21,753 nucleotides of DNA, taken from assembly GCA_021802745.1 (NCBI GenBank), contig JAJZRK010000022.1:1-21753 (forward strand). The letters are read 5' to 3'. The DNA is from a bacterium (GTDB taxonomy: Bacteria > Gemmatimonadota > Gemmatimonadetes > Gemmatimonadales > Gemmatimonadaceae). Shown piece after piece: positions 1-7,969 of the stretch. The translations under genes were made by a program, and so were the position numbers. Every line of letters begins with the position of its first letter. The stretch's first letter is position 1. The notes below the pieces were generated by a model, which was not told the origin of the DNA, searched no databases, and worked only from the letters and a program-made list of their open reading frames with translations.

Positions 1-1363
1 CCCCGTATCGCGCGAGCTTGCGGTGCAGCGTGGACGGATCAATGCCGAGCGTCTCGGCGGCGCGCGTCTTGTTGCCCTGCTCGCTCTCGAGCACCCAGAG
101 GATATACGCGCGCTCGATCGTGTCGAGCGTCGGGTTCGGCGTCGGGCGCTCGGCGACGAGCGGCTCGGCACGGCGCTCGGCGAGCCGCTCCGGCAGCGCC
201 GTCACGCCAATCACGGGACCGGTGCACAGGATGACCGCGCGCTCGAGCGCGTTTTCGAGTTCGCGCACATTTCCTGGCCAGGCGTACTCACCGAGCATCT
301 CCAGCGCATCCTCGCTCAGGCGCTTGGGCTCCTCGCCCCGCTGCACCGCGGCCGCCTGGAGAAAGGCCTCGGCCAGCAGCGGGATGTCGTCGCGGCGATC
401 CCGCAGCGGCGGCAGGTGGATGGCGATGACATTCAGCCGGTAGAAGAGATCGCGGCGGAACGCGCCGCGCTTGATCTCCTCCTCGAGGTCGCGGTTCGTC
501 GCCGCGATGATGCGCACGTCAATCGGCACCGCGTCGGTGGCGCCGACGGGAATGATCTCGCGCTGCTGCAGCACGCGCAGGAGCTTGACCTGCGTGGCCT
601 GCGTCGTCTCGCCGATCTCGTCGAGGAAGAACGTGCCGCCGCCGGCGGCAGTAAAGAGTCCCGACTTGTCCTTGACGGCGCCGGTGAAGGAGCCCTTCAC
701 ATGGCCGAAGAGTTCGCTCTCGAGCAGCCCCTCGGGGAGCGCGCCGCAATTGATGGAGAGGAACGGCCCGTCGGCGCGCGCCGACAGGTCGTGGAGGTAG
801 CGGGCCACGACCTCCTTGCCCGTCCCCGACTCGCCGGTGACGAGCACCGTGGATTCGGTGGCCGCCACCGCCTCGGCCATCCGCATCACCTCGAGCCACT
901 TCTTGCTCCCGCCAATCGGCGCCCCCTCGGTCACGCGGTCGCGCCGCCGGATTTCCTTCTTGAGCGTGGTGTTCTCGACGCGCAGGTGCCGGTGCTCGGC
1001 AGCGCGGCGCAGGATGGCCACCAGTTCATCGTTGCGGAATGGCTTCTGGATGTAGTAGAACGCCCCTTCGTTGACCGCCTGCACCGCGGTCTGCAGGCTC
1101 GCCTGCGCCGTCATCAGGATGACGGGCACGTCGGGGTCGCGGCGGCGGGAGGCGGCGAGGAGTTCGACGCCCGTCACGTTGGGCATCTTCACGTCGGTCA
1201 GCACGATGTCGTGCGGAACGCGCTCGAGCGCCTCGAGGCCGGCGCGCCCGCCGTGCGCCACCTGCGGCGCAAAGCCTTCGCTGCGCAGGAGGATCTCGAG
1301 CGTCTCGAGGATGCTGGTCTCATCGTCCACGATGAGCACGGACGGCCGGACGATATCGTTCAC
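1..1363 (-). CDS. Sigma-54-dependent response regulator, NtrC/PilR type (3' end cut by window edge)
   Basis: Phosphorylation-controlled activator of sigma-54 promoters, probably the partner of the kinase just upstream. 454 codons are visible and the protein is nearly complete. Receiver domain at about 1-120: acidic pair D13/D14, phosphoacceptor D57 in LTDVKMP, T85 and K107. AAA+ domain at about 145-390: Walker A GESGTGKE at 177-184, Walker B TFFLDEI near 244-250, and the sigma-54 contact loop read as GSFTGA (224-229), not the usual GAFTGA. A Fis-type helix-turn-helix begins near 428 (NKTRAAETLGIDPSTLHRKL) and runs to the edge. The start is GTG: its first bases overlap the kinase stop (GTGA), so translation is probably coupled. 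Order and architecture match PilR of PilS/PilR pairs, but no pilus genes are visible, so the target genes are unknown. Family call is certain; PilR identity is an inference. Confidence 0.95.
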   Translation of the reverse strand, partial: MNDIVRPSVLIVDDETSILETLEILLRSEGFAPQVAHGGRAGLEALERVPHDIVLTDVKMPNVTGVELLAASRRRDPDVPVILMTAQASLQTAVQAVNEGAFYYIQKPFRNDELVAILRRAAEHRHLRVENTTLKKEIRRRDRVTEGAPIGGSKKWLEVMRMAEAVAATESTVLVTGESGTGKEVVARYLHDLSARADGPFLSINCGALPEGLLESELFGHVKGSFTGAVKDKSGLFTAAGGGTFFLDEIGETTQATQVKLLRVLQQREIIPVGATDAVPIDVRIIAATNRDLEEEIKRGAFRRDLFYRLNVIAIHLPPLRDRRDDIPLLAEAFLQAAAVQRGEEPKRLSEDALEMLGEYAWPGNVRELENALERAVILCTGPVIGVTALPERLAERRAEPLVAERPTPNPTLDTIERAYILWVLESEQGNKTRAAETLGIDPSTLHRKLARYG

Positions 1364-3042
1364 GCGGAGTCTCCAGTCGAACGGGGGGAGCGGGGCAGGA
1401 GCACGGTGAAGCGCGTTCCCGTGCGATCGGAGTCCACGAGGACGTATCCCTTGTGGGCCTCGATGGCGCGATGCGTCACGGCAAGTCCGAGGCCTGTGCC
1501 TCCTGATTTTGTCGTGCTGAATGGCTCGAACAGCCGCTCGGCGATTTCCGGGGCGATGCCCGGCCCCTGATCGGCAACCGCGACCTCAAGGGCGCCGGAC
1601 TCGAACGCAACGCCGGACGGCAGCTGTGCGCGCTCGACGGCGCGCGCGGTGACGTTGACGCTGGCGCCCGGGGGCGACGCCTGGATGGCATTGAGGACCA
1701 GGTTGAAGAGCGCGCGATGCAGCAGGTCCTCGTCGCCGACGAAGGGCAGCGACTCGCCGATCACCTCCACCTCAACCTGCACATTCTCTGCGCGGTTCGG
1801 GTGGGCCAGCGCCAGGGAGGCCGCGCCGCGCGCGATCTGGCCGAGGTCCACGTTCTCCATGCGCGTGACGCGCACTCGCGCGAAATCGAGAAACTCCGTC
1901 AGCACGCGCGACAGCCGGCCCGATTCACGGACAATGAGGTTGCCGAGGGTGCGCTCGTCGTCGGTGGCCGCGGGACGCCGCGACATCTGCTCCACGGCGC
2001 TCTGGATGGACGCCAGGGGATTGCGGATTTCGTGGGCCAGCGACGCCGAGAGCTCGGCCACCGCCTCCAGTCGCTGCGCGCGAAGATTGAGCTGTTCAAG
2101 ACGCTTCTGGTCGCTGATGTCCTGAAAGATGGCGGTGGCCGAACGCGGCACGTGCTGTCCGTCGCCCGCATCGGACGTTGTGGTCACGCCGACGGGGAAG
2201 ACCGAGCCGTCGCGCGTCAGAAAGCCCTCGGCGCGGCTCAGGTGCACATGATCGCGGAGCGCATGATCGAGGGCATTGCCGACCACGGGCGCCACCCGGC
2301 GCAAGTCGGCGAGGACGGCGCGGCCGATGACCGTGTTGAGCGGCAGGCCCAGCAGGTCGCTGGCCATCGGATTCGCATACTGCAGCGCGCCGAACTCGTC
2401 CACCGTGATGATGCCGGACCTGATGTTGGCCAGGATGTCGGCAGCGCGCAGGCGGGCGCTGGCCAGTTCGGCCTCGAGGCGTTCGGTGCCCTGCCCTCGC
2501 TCACGCAAGCGCGCGGCGATGGAACTGGTGCCGAACGCCACGCCGACGAACACCACCAACTGGAGCGCGAGCGCCAGCGAGAGGTTGTCCGCGCCAACAA
2601 TGATCACGTCGGCGACGTAGAACGTGCTGCCGAGCCCCGCCACGAGCAGGGCGCCTCGGGTGGGAAGGAGCAGTGCGGCCGCGGCGTTGACCAGAATGTA
2701 GAGGGCGGCGAAGCCCCCCGCCGCGCCCCCGGTGACCTGGACGACCGACGTCACGATCATCAGGTCGAAAATGAACTGCCCGTACATGAAGGCGATCGTC
2801 GGCGGCCTGCGCTGCACCTCTGTCCAGATGGCGGACGGAACGGTCACGACCATCGTCAGCGCGAAGGTCAGCGACGCAACGAGCGTGTCCTGCTGATCGG
2901 TCTTCGCCCAGACGAAGATGGCGGCCGCGTAGATGGACGTGGCGACCGAAAAGCGCGCCAGATACAGCCATCGCACCATGCGGCGCGGAGCGAGCAGCCC
3001 GCGCACCCGATCGTCGGCACTTTCGAAGAAGTTCGCGCGCAT
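1360..3042 (-). CDS. Membrane-bound PAS-domain sensor histidine kinase, PilS-like
   Basis: Sensor kinase of 560 residues, partner of the downstream sigma-54 regulator with which it overlaps by four bases. Residues 25-180 hold about six hydrophobic membrane segments with short loops, as in PilS, and no large periplasmic domain. A PAS domain follows (about 200-312, from ADILANIRSGIITVDE). HisKA has H337 in SLAHEIRNPL. The ATPase domain has the N box LFNLVLNAIQAS (445-456), G1 box DQGPGI (491-496), F box LFEPFST (504-510) and G2 box GTGLGL (515-520). I chose ATG 3042 because GGAGG lies three bases before it (3046-3050) and the protein then begins MRANFFESADD just ahead of the first membrane helix. 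A longer in-frame reading to 3189 has no ribosome site and would run through the promoter. The signal sensed is unknown. Confidence 0.93.
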   Translation of the reverse strand: MRANFFESADDRVRGLLAPRRMVRWLYLARFSVATSIYAAAIFVWAKTDQQDTLVASLTFALTMVVTVPSAIWTEVQRRPPTIAFMYGQFIFDLMIVTSVVQVTGGAAGGFAALYILVNAAAALLLPTRGALLVAGLGSTFYVADVIIVGADNLSLALALQLVVFVGVAFGTSSIAARLRERGQGTERLEAELASARLRAADILANIRSGIITVDEFGALQYANPMASDLLGLPLNTVIGRAVLADLRRVAPVVGNALDHALRDHVHLSRAEGFLTRDGSVFPVGVTTTSDAGDGQHVPRSATAIFQDISDQKRLEQLNLRAQRLEAVAELSASLAHEIRNPLASIQSAVEQMSRRPAATDDERTLGNLIVRESGRLSRVLTEFLDFARVRVTRMENVDLGQIARGAASLALAHPNRAENVQVEVEVIGESLPFVGDEDLLHRALFNLVLNAIQASPPGASVNVTARAVERAQLPSGVAFESGALEVAVADQGPGIAPEIAERLFEPFSTTKSGGTGLGLAVTHRAIEAHKGYVLVDSDRTGTRFTVLLPRSPRSTGDSA

Positions 3043-3102
3043 CGGCCTCCGGAGCAGTACTGTTGCAGGATGCAAGAACTTCAGGATCGGACTTCCCGAC
3101 GC

Positions 3103-3131
3103 ATTATGCAAGAGCGACCGGTGCGGCGCAA
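3103..3131 (-). promoter_or_regulatory. Candidate sigma-70 promoter of the PilS-like kinase operon
   Basis: On the minus strand TTGCGC (3131-3126) and CATAAT (3108-3103) are separated by exactly 17 bases. This would start the transcript near 3096 and leave a leader of roughly 50 bases before ATG 3042. Three mismatches to consensus in total; it is the only well-spaced pair I found here. Confidence 0.5.
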
Positions 3132-3182
3132 CCATTAGATTGGGGCGTCCGGCCTGGCCGCTCCCTCGACCGAGCGTTCGAC

Positions 3183-3617
3183 ATGGCACCTGACCAACCG
3201 TTGGCTGTCACTGACGCCGTCACGATTCCACGCGGCGAATTGGACGTGCGCGCCACGCGGGCAGGCGGACCCGGGGGGCAGCATGTGAACACCTCGTCCA
3301 CGCGAGTCGAGGTGACGTGGAATGTCCGGACCTCCGCCGCGCTCGACGACGGCCAGAAGGCGAGAGTACTGACCGCACTCGTGTCACGGCTCGATGCGGA
3401 CGGCACGTTGCGCGTGGTGGCGAGCGACACCCGGAGCCAGCGCCAGAATCGCGCCCTCGCCGAGGAGCGGCTGGCGGCGCTGGTGCGGCGCGCACTCGTG
3501 GTGCGGCGCGCGCGCAAGAAGACGCGGCCAACGCGCGCCTCGGTGGAACGCCGCCTCACGGGGAAGAAGCTCGCCGGCGAGAAGAAGCGCGACCGGCGCT
3601 ATCGCGGAGACGACTGA
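3183..3617 (+). CDS. arfB: Peptidyl-tRNA hydrolase ArfB (YaeJ), stalled-ribosome rescue
   Basis: Stand-alone class I release-factor-like protein of 144 residues, close to the E. coli ArfB length. The family enters stalled ribosomes that lack a stop codon and hydrolyses the peptidyl-tRNA. The catalytic GGQ is at 31-33 within AGGPGGQHVN. The basic C-terminal tail, which in this family binds the empty mRNA channel, is present from about residue 110, with TRPTRASVERRL and then lysine/arginine-rich sequence to the end. Residues 14-20 (TIPRGEL) also match the family N-terminus. The codon-recognition domain of true release factors is missing, as expected. The ATG at 3183 gives the standard length; an in-frame ATG at 3063 would add 40 residues of non-family sequence. 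There is no clear ribosome site. The gene is divergent from the PilS-like kinase and single. Confidence 0.93.
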   Translation: MAPDQPLAVTDAVTIPRGELDVRATRAGGPGGQHVNTSSTRVEVTWNVRTSAALDDGQKARVLTALVSRLDADGTLRVVASDTRSQRQNRALAEERLAALVRRALVVRRARKKTRPTRASVERRLTGKKLAGEKKRDRRYRGDD

Positions 3618-3640
3618 CGCCGCCCCGAACCGGGGCGGCG
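3618..3640. terminator. Hairpin between convergent arfB and the beta-barrel gene
   Basis: A perfect 10-bp stem (3618-3627 with 3631-3640, loop AAC) starts on the base after the arfB stop. A 12-bp palindrome CCGCCGCGGCGG follows at 3648-3659, ten bases before the end of the converging gene. Neither has a T tract, so termination function in both directions is inferred from position and stability. Confidence 0.6.
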
Positions 3641-3665
3641 CCTCGTACCGCCGCGGCGGCGATCT

Positions 3666-4376
3666 TTAGCGCCGCTTGAAGGAGAAGCCGACCTGGAGCG
3701 TGAGCAAGTCCGCGCGCGAGAAGCGAGGCGAGAGCACGGGCTGGTCGTTCTGGTCGAACGTGATGTCGTGGCGCGTGAGGTACCGCGCCTCGCCGTTCCA
3801 GTGGTAGCGCAGGCCAAGGTCAATGGCGCCGCCCCCCGACCCAACCGGAATGTAGAGCCCGCCGAACAGGGTCTTGGCGAACGTGCCGTCGCTGTAGTTC
3901 GTGGACGAGGCGAACGCGTCGCTGTTGTACTGGTCGGATCCCGACACGCTCGAGCGCGTGACGAACGAGGCGAAGCCGATGGAGCCGCCGACGTAGGGTG
4001 ACAGCGCGCGTCCCGGGAGGCCGGCCTGCAGGCCGAGGCCTCCCGAGAAGATGTTGTTGGTCGTGTTGACGTCCACCGCAACGAGGCCGAGCGGTCCGCT
4101 GCCGAGGGGCGCACGCCACGAGCGCGAACCGTAGATGTCGTAGCCAAGGTCGGCCCGCACGAGGAATGGCGACTTCCCGAGCTGCCAGCCCACGTACCCA
4201 TTCACGCCGAACGCCGCGTTGACGTTGCTGGCGAAGTCCCCCTGCGGCGACCCGTAGTGCAGGGCGCCGCCGACGGCGACGGAGCGCGGGAGTGGACGGT
4301 TGTGCGAGTTGTCGTACTGCGCAGCACTTGGCACGGCTGCAGCGGCGAGCAACGAGAGTACGGCGATCGTCTTCAT
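3666..4376 (-). CDS. Exported outer-membrane beta-barrel protein
   Basis: A 236-residue protein with a clear Sec signal peptide (MKTIAVLSLLAAAAVPSAAQ, cleavage near 20). The mature part alternates polar and hydrophobic residues with many glycines and aromatics (for example GGALHYGS, NGYVGWQLGK, SPYVGGSIGFASF, LQVGFSF), the look of a small eight- to ten-strand barrel. It ends in a strand LLTLQVGFSFKRR, with an aromatic close to the C-terminus rather than at the last position. The start at 4376 is set by the signal peptide and by GGAG at 4384-4387, seven bases upstream; a longer reading to 4436 would bury the signal peptide. It lies downstream of the metzincin gene, separated by a strong hairpin. 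I cannot name a ligand or a precise family; OmpA-like or OmpW-like barrels are the nearest comparison in shape only. Confidence 0.8.
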   Translation of the reverse strand: MKTIAVLSLLAAAAVPSAAQYDNSHNRPLPRSVAVGGALHYGSPQGDFASNVNAAFGVNGYVGWQLGKSPFLVRADLGYDIYGSRSWRAPLGSGPLGLVAVDVNTTNNIFSGGLGLQAGLPGRALSPYVGGSIGFASFVTRSSVSGSDQYNSDAFASSTNYSDGTFAKTLFGGLYIPVGSGGGAIDLGLRYHWNGEARYLTRHDITFDQNDQPVLSPRFSRADLLTLQVGFSFKRR

Positions 4377-4417
4377 GATGTCGCTCCGGCGCGACGTTGG
4401 CATCGGGGAGAGGAATC

Positions 4418-4450
4418 GGGGGCGGTGGCGCACCACGGCGCCCCGCCCCC
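4418..4450 (-). terminator. Strong hairpin after the metzincin gene
   Basis: Stem GGGGGCGG (4418-4425) with 4443-4450 and GGCGC (4427-4431) with GCGCC (4438-4442), broken only by one bulged T at 4426. The loop is six bases. It lies 30 bases beyond the metzincin stop and 41 bases before the beta-barrel start. No T tract follows. It could equally be a 5'-leader structure of the beta-barrel transcript. Confidence 0.55.
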
Positions 4451-4479
4451 TGTCCTACCCATTTAATTGAGCCCCGGTT

Positions 4480-6930
4480 TCAGGGCGACGCCAGCGACGG
4501 CCAGTCGTCGCCAAACGGGTCGCCGGGGGGAGGCGTGAGCGCGGGCGTGAGTGCCGGCAGTTCACCCTTGTCCTCGTAGCGCGCGATCATCTGGCTGATC
4601 GCCAGCCAGTGCGCCTTGGCCCCATCGTTCGCCGCCGCGGCGGCGCGCGTGGCGGCGCCCTCGCGCAGACGCCCAAGTTCAAACTCGACGATGGCCCGCA
4701 CGGCCGGCGCCGCTTCCTTGTCGGCGGCCAGCAGCACCAGCCGGTCGGCGACGGCGCGCTGCGTGACCCGCTGGAGCGCGACGAGTTTGCCGTTGGCCGG
4801 CGCCGGCGCGTCCCACGTTCCCTTCACGAGCGCGCCAATCGCTGCCTGCAGCGAGTAGCCGTCGGTCGTCCGCGCCGAGTACTGCACCATGCGGGCGGCG
4901 CGCTCGCGTTGCAGGATGCCGTCCACAATCATGCCGGCGAGCGTGCGCGCCGCGCCGAGTTCATCAAAGGCGGGATACGTGCGCGATCTCGGCAGCTCGA
5001 CGTTGCTGTTGGCGTCGAGGCGCGGTGCAAAGAGCGTCAGCACGGTGTCGGGAATCGCCAGTTCCGACGGGTCGAGCGCGCCGAGGAGCTGCTGCATCGC
5101 CTCGCGCTGGCGCGCCCCGCTGATGATCCGGGTGGCTTGCTGGCCGTCGCCCTTCATGGCGTTTGCGTACTCGAGCCCGCCGAGTGTCTTGGTGACGCTG
5201 TTGATCGCGAAGCGATGGAAGAAGTAGAGGAGCGGGAAGCGATCCTGGAGAATCTCCAGCGGTTCGCCGTCACGAATGTTGCGAAGGCCGAAGCCCTGGA
5301 GCGCGATGCGCCGCGCCGCCATCTGGTGCGACAGGAACTCGCCGGCCGTCGCCGCGTCGTCCCAGAGGTTTGTTCGCGGATCGGCGGCATTCTCGGGGCG
5401 CGCGTCGCCGTCGCTCAGGTAGAGATAGCCCTTCTTCAATCCGTCGGCGACGATGGCCTTCAGCGAATCGGCCTCGCTGGCCGGCGGGAAGATGCCGTAG
5501 CCCCAGTGAATGGCCCAGATGTCGTACGCCCCTGGCCCCCGGGCGTATGCGGCACTGATGTCAATCTTGCCGTTCTTCACGCGGATGCGCGGCGCGGGGT
5601 AGTCCATCACCGATCCGCGCTCGTAGGTGCTCGCGATGTAATTGTGCCCGAGCCCGAGCGTGTGTCCCACTTCGTGTGCGCTCACCTGGCGCACGCGCGA
5701 GAGCACGAAGGCGGTGTCGGCGGCGGCCGCGTCGGCGCCCAGGAAGGCGGCGTAGATGTTGTAGTCGGTGCGGTTCCGGTGCGAGTCCATCCGCGCCATC
5801 CCCTTGAGCATCTCGCCGGTGCGCGGATCGGTGAGGGCGCCGCCCACCGACCAGCCGCGCTCGTTGCGGTTGACCCATTGCACCACGTTGTATCGCGCGT
5901 CCATCGGGTCCACGCCCTCGGGAAGCAGTTCCACCTTGAAGCCGCCCTTCAGCCCGGCGCGGTCAAATGCCTCGGTCCAGAAGGCGACGCCCTCGAGCGT
6001 CGCGGTCCGCAGGGGTTCGGGGATGCCGCGGTCCACGTAGTAGACGATGGGGTTCTTGATGGGGCTCTTGGGATCGTTCGGGTTCACGCGCTCGAGGCGG
6101 TGCCGCGACGCCCACGTCTTCTCGAGCTGGCCCTGCAACGGGGTGGCGTAGTCCTTGAACGACACGCCGAAGTAGCCCACGCGCGGGTCGGCCTCGCGCG
6201 GCCGGAACGCCGCATCGGGCAGGCGCAGCAGCGTGAGATGCTGGCGGAAGTCGAGGGCCCGCGTATCGGGCACGAAACGGCGCAGCGCGCCGCCCGGCTC
6301 GCCGGACGCGGCGAACGTCAGCGCGACATCAATTTCGGTGTTGTCGGGAAAGGCCTTCGTGTACGGCCTGTACGGCCGCGACCGGTCGCGCGCGACGGTG
6401 TACGTCCCCTGCCGGTTCCGGGTGAGGGTGCCGGCGATGTCGTTCCAGTCGCGCAGCACGAGATCGGTGGCATCAACAAGCAGCCGGCCGCCTTCCTCGG
6501 CGAGGAGCGGCAGCGCGGCCACGGTGCTGGCGGCGAAGCCCTCGGCCACGGTGCGCTGGTTGTCCGCGCCGCCACTCGAGCGATACTGCGTGTTCTCGAA
6601 GGTGAGCAGCACGCGCTCGCCGGCCTTGTCGAAGCGCGCCATGCGCACGCCGCCGCCGGATCCGCGATCGAGGCCGAGGTCGTTGGAGCCGAGGCCCGTG
6701 GCCAGGGTCGTCATGAAGAGCACGCGCGTGGAGTCGGCCGGAAGCTCGAGCCAGACGGCGCCGGTGCGGTCGTTGAGATAGACGGGGATGAAGCCGTCGC
6801 GCTTCTCGAGTCCCGCCGTGCGGGCGGAGATCGAGGTGGAAACGCCGGTTGGCGCCGCCTGCTGGGCCGACGCCGGCAGGGTGAGCGTGGCGGCAAACGC
6901 GGCGGCGAACGAAAGGCGGGAGGCGATCAT
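4480..6930 (-). CDS. Secreted zinc metalloprotease, metzincin clan (DUF5117 / DUF4953 type)
   Basis: An 816-residue exported protease. The signal peptide is MIASRLSFAAAFAATLTLPASAQQ. The zinc site HEVGHTLGLGH (419-429) is the extended metzincin motif HExxHxxGxxH, with H419, H423 and H429 as zinc ligands and E420 as the catalytic base. The expected Met-turn follows at SVMDYP (M442). The N-terminal 300 residues resemble the DUF5117 region that precedes this domain in the family; the protease domain runs from about 310 to 640 and a helical C-terminal part follows. The family is common in Bacteroidota and Gemmatimonadota, and its substrates are not established to my knowledge. The start at 6930 is fixed by the signal peptide; no good ribosome site is visible. 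A strong hairpin separates it from the upstream exported protein gene on the same strand. Confidence 0.9.
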   Translation of the reverse strand: MIASRLSFAAAFAATLTLPASAQQAAPTGVSTSISARTAGLEKRDGFIPVYLNDRTGAVWLELPADSTRVLFMTTLATGLGSNDLGLDRGSGGGVRMARFDKAGERVLLTFENTQYRSSGGADNQRTVAEGFAASTVAALPLLAEEGGRLLVDATDLVLRDWNDIAGTLTRNRQGTYTVARDRSRPYRPYTKAFPDNTEIDVALTFAASGEPGGALRRFVPDTRALDFRQHLTLLRLPDAAFRPREADPRVGYFGVSFKDYATPLQGQLEKTWASRHRLERVNPNDPKSPIKNPIVYYVDRGIPEPLRTATLEGVAFWTEAFDRAGLKGGFKVELLPEGVDPMDARYNVVQWVNRNERGWSVGGALTDPRTGEMLKGMARMDSHRNRTDYNIYAAFLGADAAAADTAFVLSRVRQVSAHEVGHTLGLGHNYIASTYERGSVMDYPAPRIRVKNGKIDISAAYARGPGAYDIWAIHWGYGIFPPASEADSLKAIVADGLKKGYLYLSDGDARPENAADPRTNLWDDAATAGEFLSHQMAARRIALQGFGLRNIRDGEPLEILQDRFPLLYFFHRFAINSVTKTLGGLEYANAMKGDGQQATRIISGARQREAMQQLLGALDPSELAIPDTVLTLFAPRLDANSNVELPRSRTYPAFDELGAARTLAGMIVDGILQRERAARMVQYSARTTDGYSLQAAIGALVKGTWDAPAPANGKLVALQRVTQRAVADRLVLLAADKEAAPAVRAIVEFELGRLREGAATRAAAAANDGAKAHWLAISQMIARYEDKGELPALTPALTPPPGDPFGDDWPSLASP

Positions 6931-7000
6931 GGCGAACTCGATGGGCGAGGGACGCGATCAACCTCGCGCCGGCGCGAAAGCACCGCAAGCGGCGCAATGC

Positions 7001-7036
7001 GGCGGGGGCCGCCGGCGAATGCCGGCGGCCCCCGCC
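7001..7036 (-). terminator. Perfect 16-bp inverted repeat, probable terminator
   Basis: GGCGGGGGCCGCCGGC (7001-7016) pairs without mismatch with 7021-7036 across a four-base loop GAAT. It begins 22 bases beyond the stop of the exported protein gene at 7059. There is no T tract on either side, so it could also be an attenuator or a processing/stability hairpin in front of the metzincin gene. Confidence 0.6.
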
Positions 7037-7058
7037 CTACTCCGGGCTTGCGACGCGA

Positions 7059-7811
7059 TTACGGCTTGACCATCGCCTTCACGCCGTCGGGGAGTGCGAA
7101 GACCTTCGGATCCACCTTGTCCCACTCGTACGCCGTGAAGGTGAGCACCACGTCGCCCTGGGGCGTCTTCTGCGTGATCTTGCCCGGCATCTTCACGCCG
7201 TCGTGGTCCTGGTAGTCGGACATCACCACGGTGATGTCAATCTTGCCCATCTGCGGGTTCTCCATGCTCCGCGTCATGCCGACGGCCATCCCGGTCTCGG
7301 CGTCGAAGTACTGCATTGCCTCGCCGGTGCTGTCGGCGCGGACGAGCTTCACCTTGTAGCACTTGCGCCCCTCGAAGTCCTCGGCGCCGACCGTCTCGAT
7401 GGTCGTGTACTTCCCCTGGTCGGGGAAATCGGAGAGGAAATCGGCCTGCTGCCGCATCTGCGCCGCCTGCTCGCCCGAGAGGACGCTGGCGCCCGCCATC
7501 GGGTTGATGGACCAGGCGGTGGTGCCGTCGTAGCCGCTGGTCATCTCGCCGAAGGAGCCGAGCGTGATCTGCTGCAGGTAAAGCGCCGGCTTGGCGCGGT
7601 AGATATGCATGGCGCCGTCAATCCCCATGGCGGCCATGGAGAAGGTGCCCATGATGTGCAGGGACGTGTGCTTGTCCATTGCATCGCGGCCGCCCATCGC
7701 CTCGACGTGCTTGGCCAGCAGCGCCTTGCCGTCCGGCAGGGCCTGCGCGGAGGCGATGGCGGGAATCACGCTGGCGACGACCAGTGCTGAGAAGGTGCGG
7801 CGAATGCTCAT
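7059..7811 (-). CDS. Exported LolA-fold-like protein (outer membrane lipoprotein-sorting-like)
   Basis: A 250-residue protein with signal peptide MSIRRTFSALVVASVIPAIASAQA. The mature start LLAKHVEAMGGRDAMDKHTSLHIMGTF and the later pattern (strands ending in YDGTTAWSINP, then FEGRKCYKVKLV, YFDAETGMAVGM, MPGKITQKTPQGDVVLTFTAYEW) match exported proteins often labelled outer membrane lipoprotein-sorting protein, which share the half-barrel fold of LolA/LolB. This is recognition by pattern; I cannot say it handles lipoproteins. It is rich in methionine. The start is supported by GAGG at 7818-7821, six bases before ATG 7811, and by the signal peptide. A reading that continues in frame upstream to 9128 crosses two other genes and is not real. 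Possible -10 TATAGC at 7891-7896 without a convincing -35. Confidence 0.75.
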   Translation of the reverse strand: MSIRRTFSALVVASVIPAIASAQALPDGKALLAKHVEAMGGRDAMDKHTSLHIMGTFSMAAMGIDGAMHIYRAKPALYLQQITLGSFGEMTSGYDGTTAWSINPMAGASVLSGEQAAQMRQQADFLSDFPDQGKYTTIETVGAEDFEGRKCYKVKLVRADSTGEAMQYFDAETGMAVGMTRSMENPQMGKIDITVVMSDYQDHDGVKMPGKITQKTPQGDVVLTFTAYEWDKVDPKVFALPDGVKAMVKP

Positions 7812-7928
7812 GTCTGACCTCGGTGGTGACTGGGCCGGCCGTCGGTGGCCGGTCGCCCAGCGGAAATCTGTGCGATGGCCCGGGGAACGCGCTATACGCG
7901 GGCGGCGACGGATGTGCGGCCGGTACGG

Positions 7929-7944
7929 GGCGCCGGCCGGCGCC
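7929..7944 (-). other. 16-bp GC palindrome after the lipoprotein gene
   Basis: GGCGCCGGCCGGCGCC is a perfect palindrome lying 25 bases beyond the stop of the lipoprotein gene. It can form a short six-base stem with a GGCC loop, so it may be a weak terminator. Palindromes of this base composition also arise by chance in such GC-rich DNA. Confidence 0.3.
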
Positions 7945-7969
7945 GTTTCGCGCCCGGCGGGTATTGCCG

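Noticed and set aside
23..1570. 515-residue plus-strand frame at the left edge
   Set aside because: Antisense to the sigma-54 regulator, whose receiver, AAA+ and Fis motifs are clear on the minus strand.
3043..3131. Sigma-54 promoter before the PilS-like kinase
   Set aside because: TTGC elements occur but no GG lies ten bases before the GC, so the -24 element is missing; a sigma-70-like pair fits better.
4609..7215. 868-residue open frame on the plus strand
   Set aside because: It is antisense to the metzincin gene, which has a signal peptide and intact zinc motif. Long antisense frames are expected from GC-rich third codon positions. The translation is Arg/Gly/His-rich without any motif.
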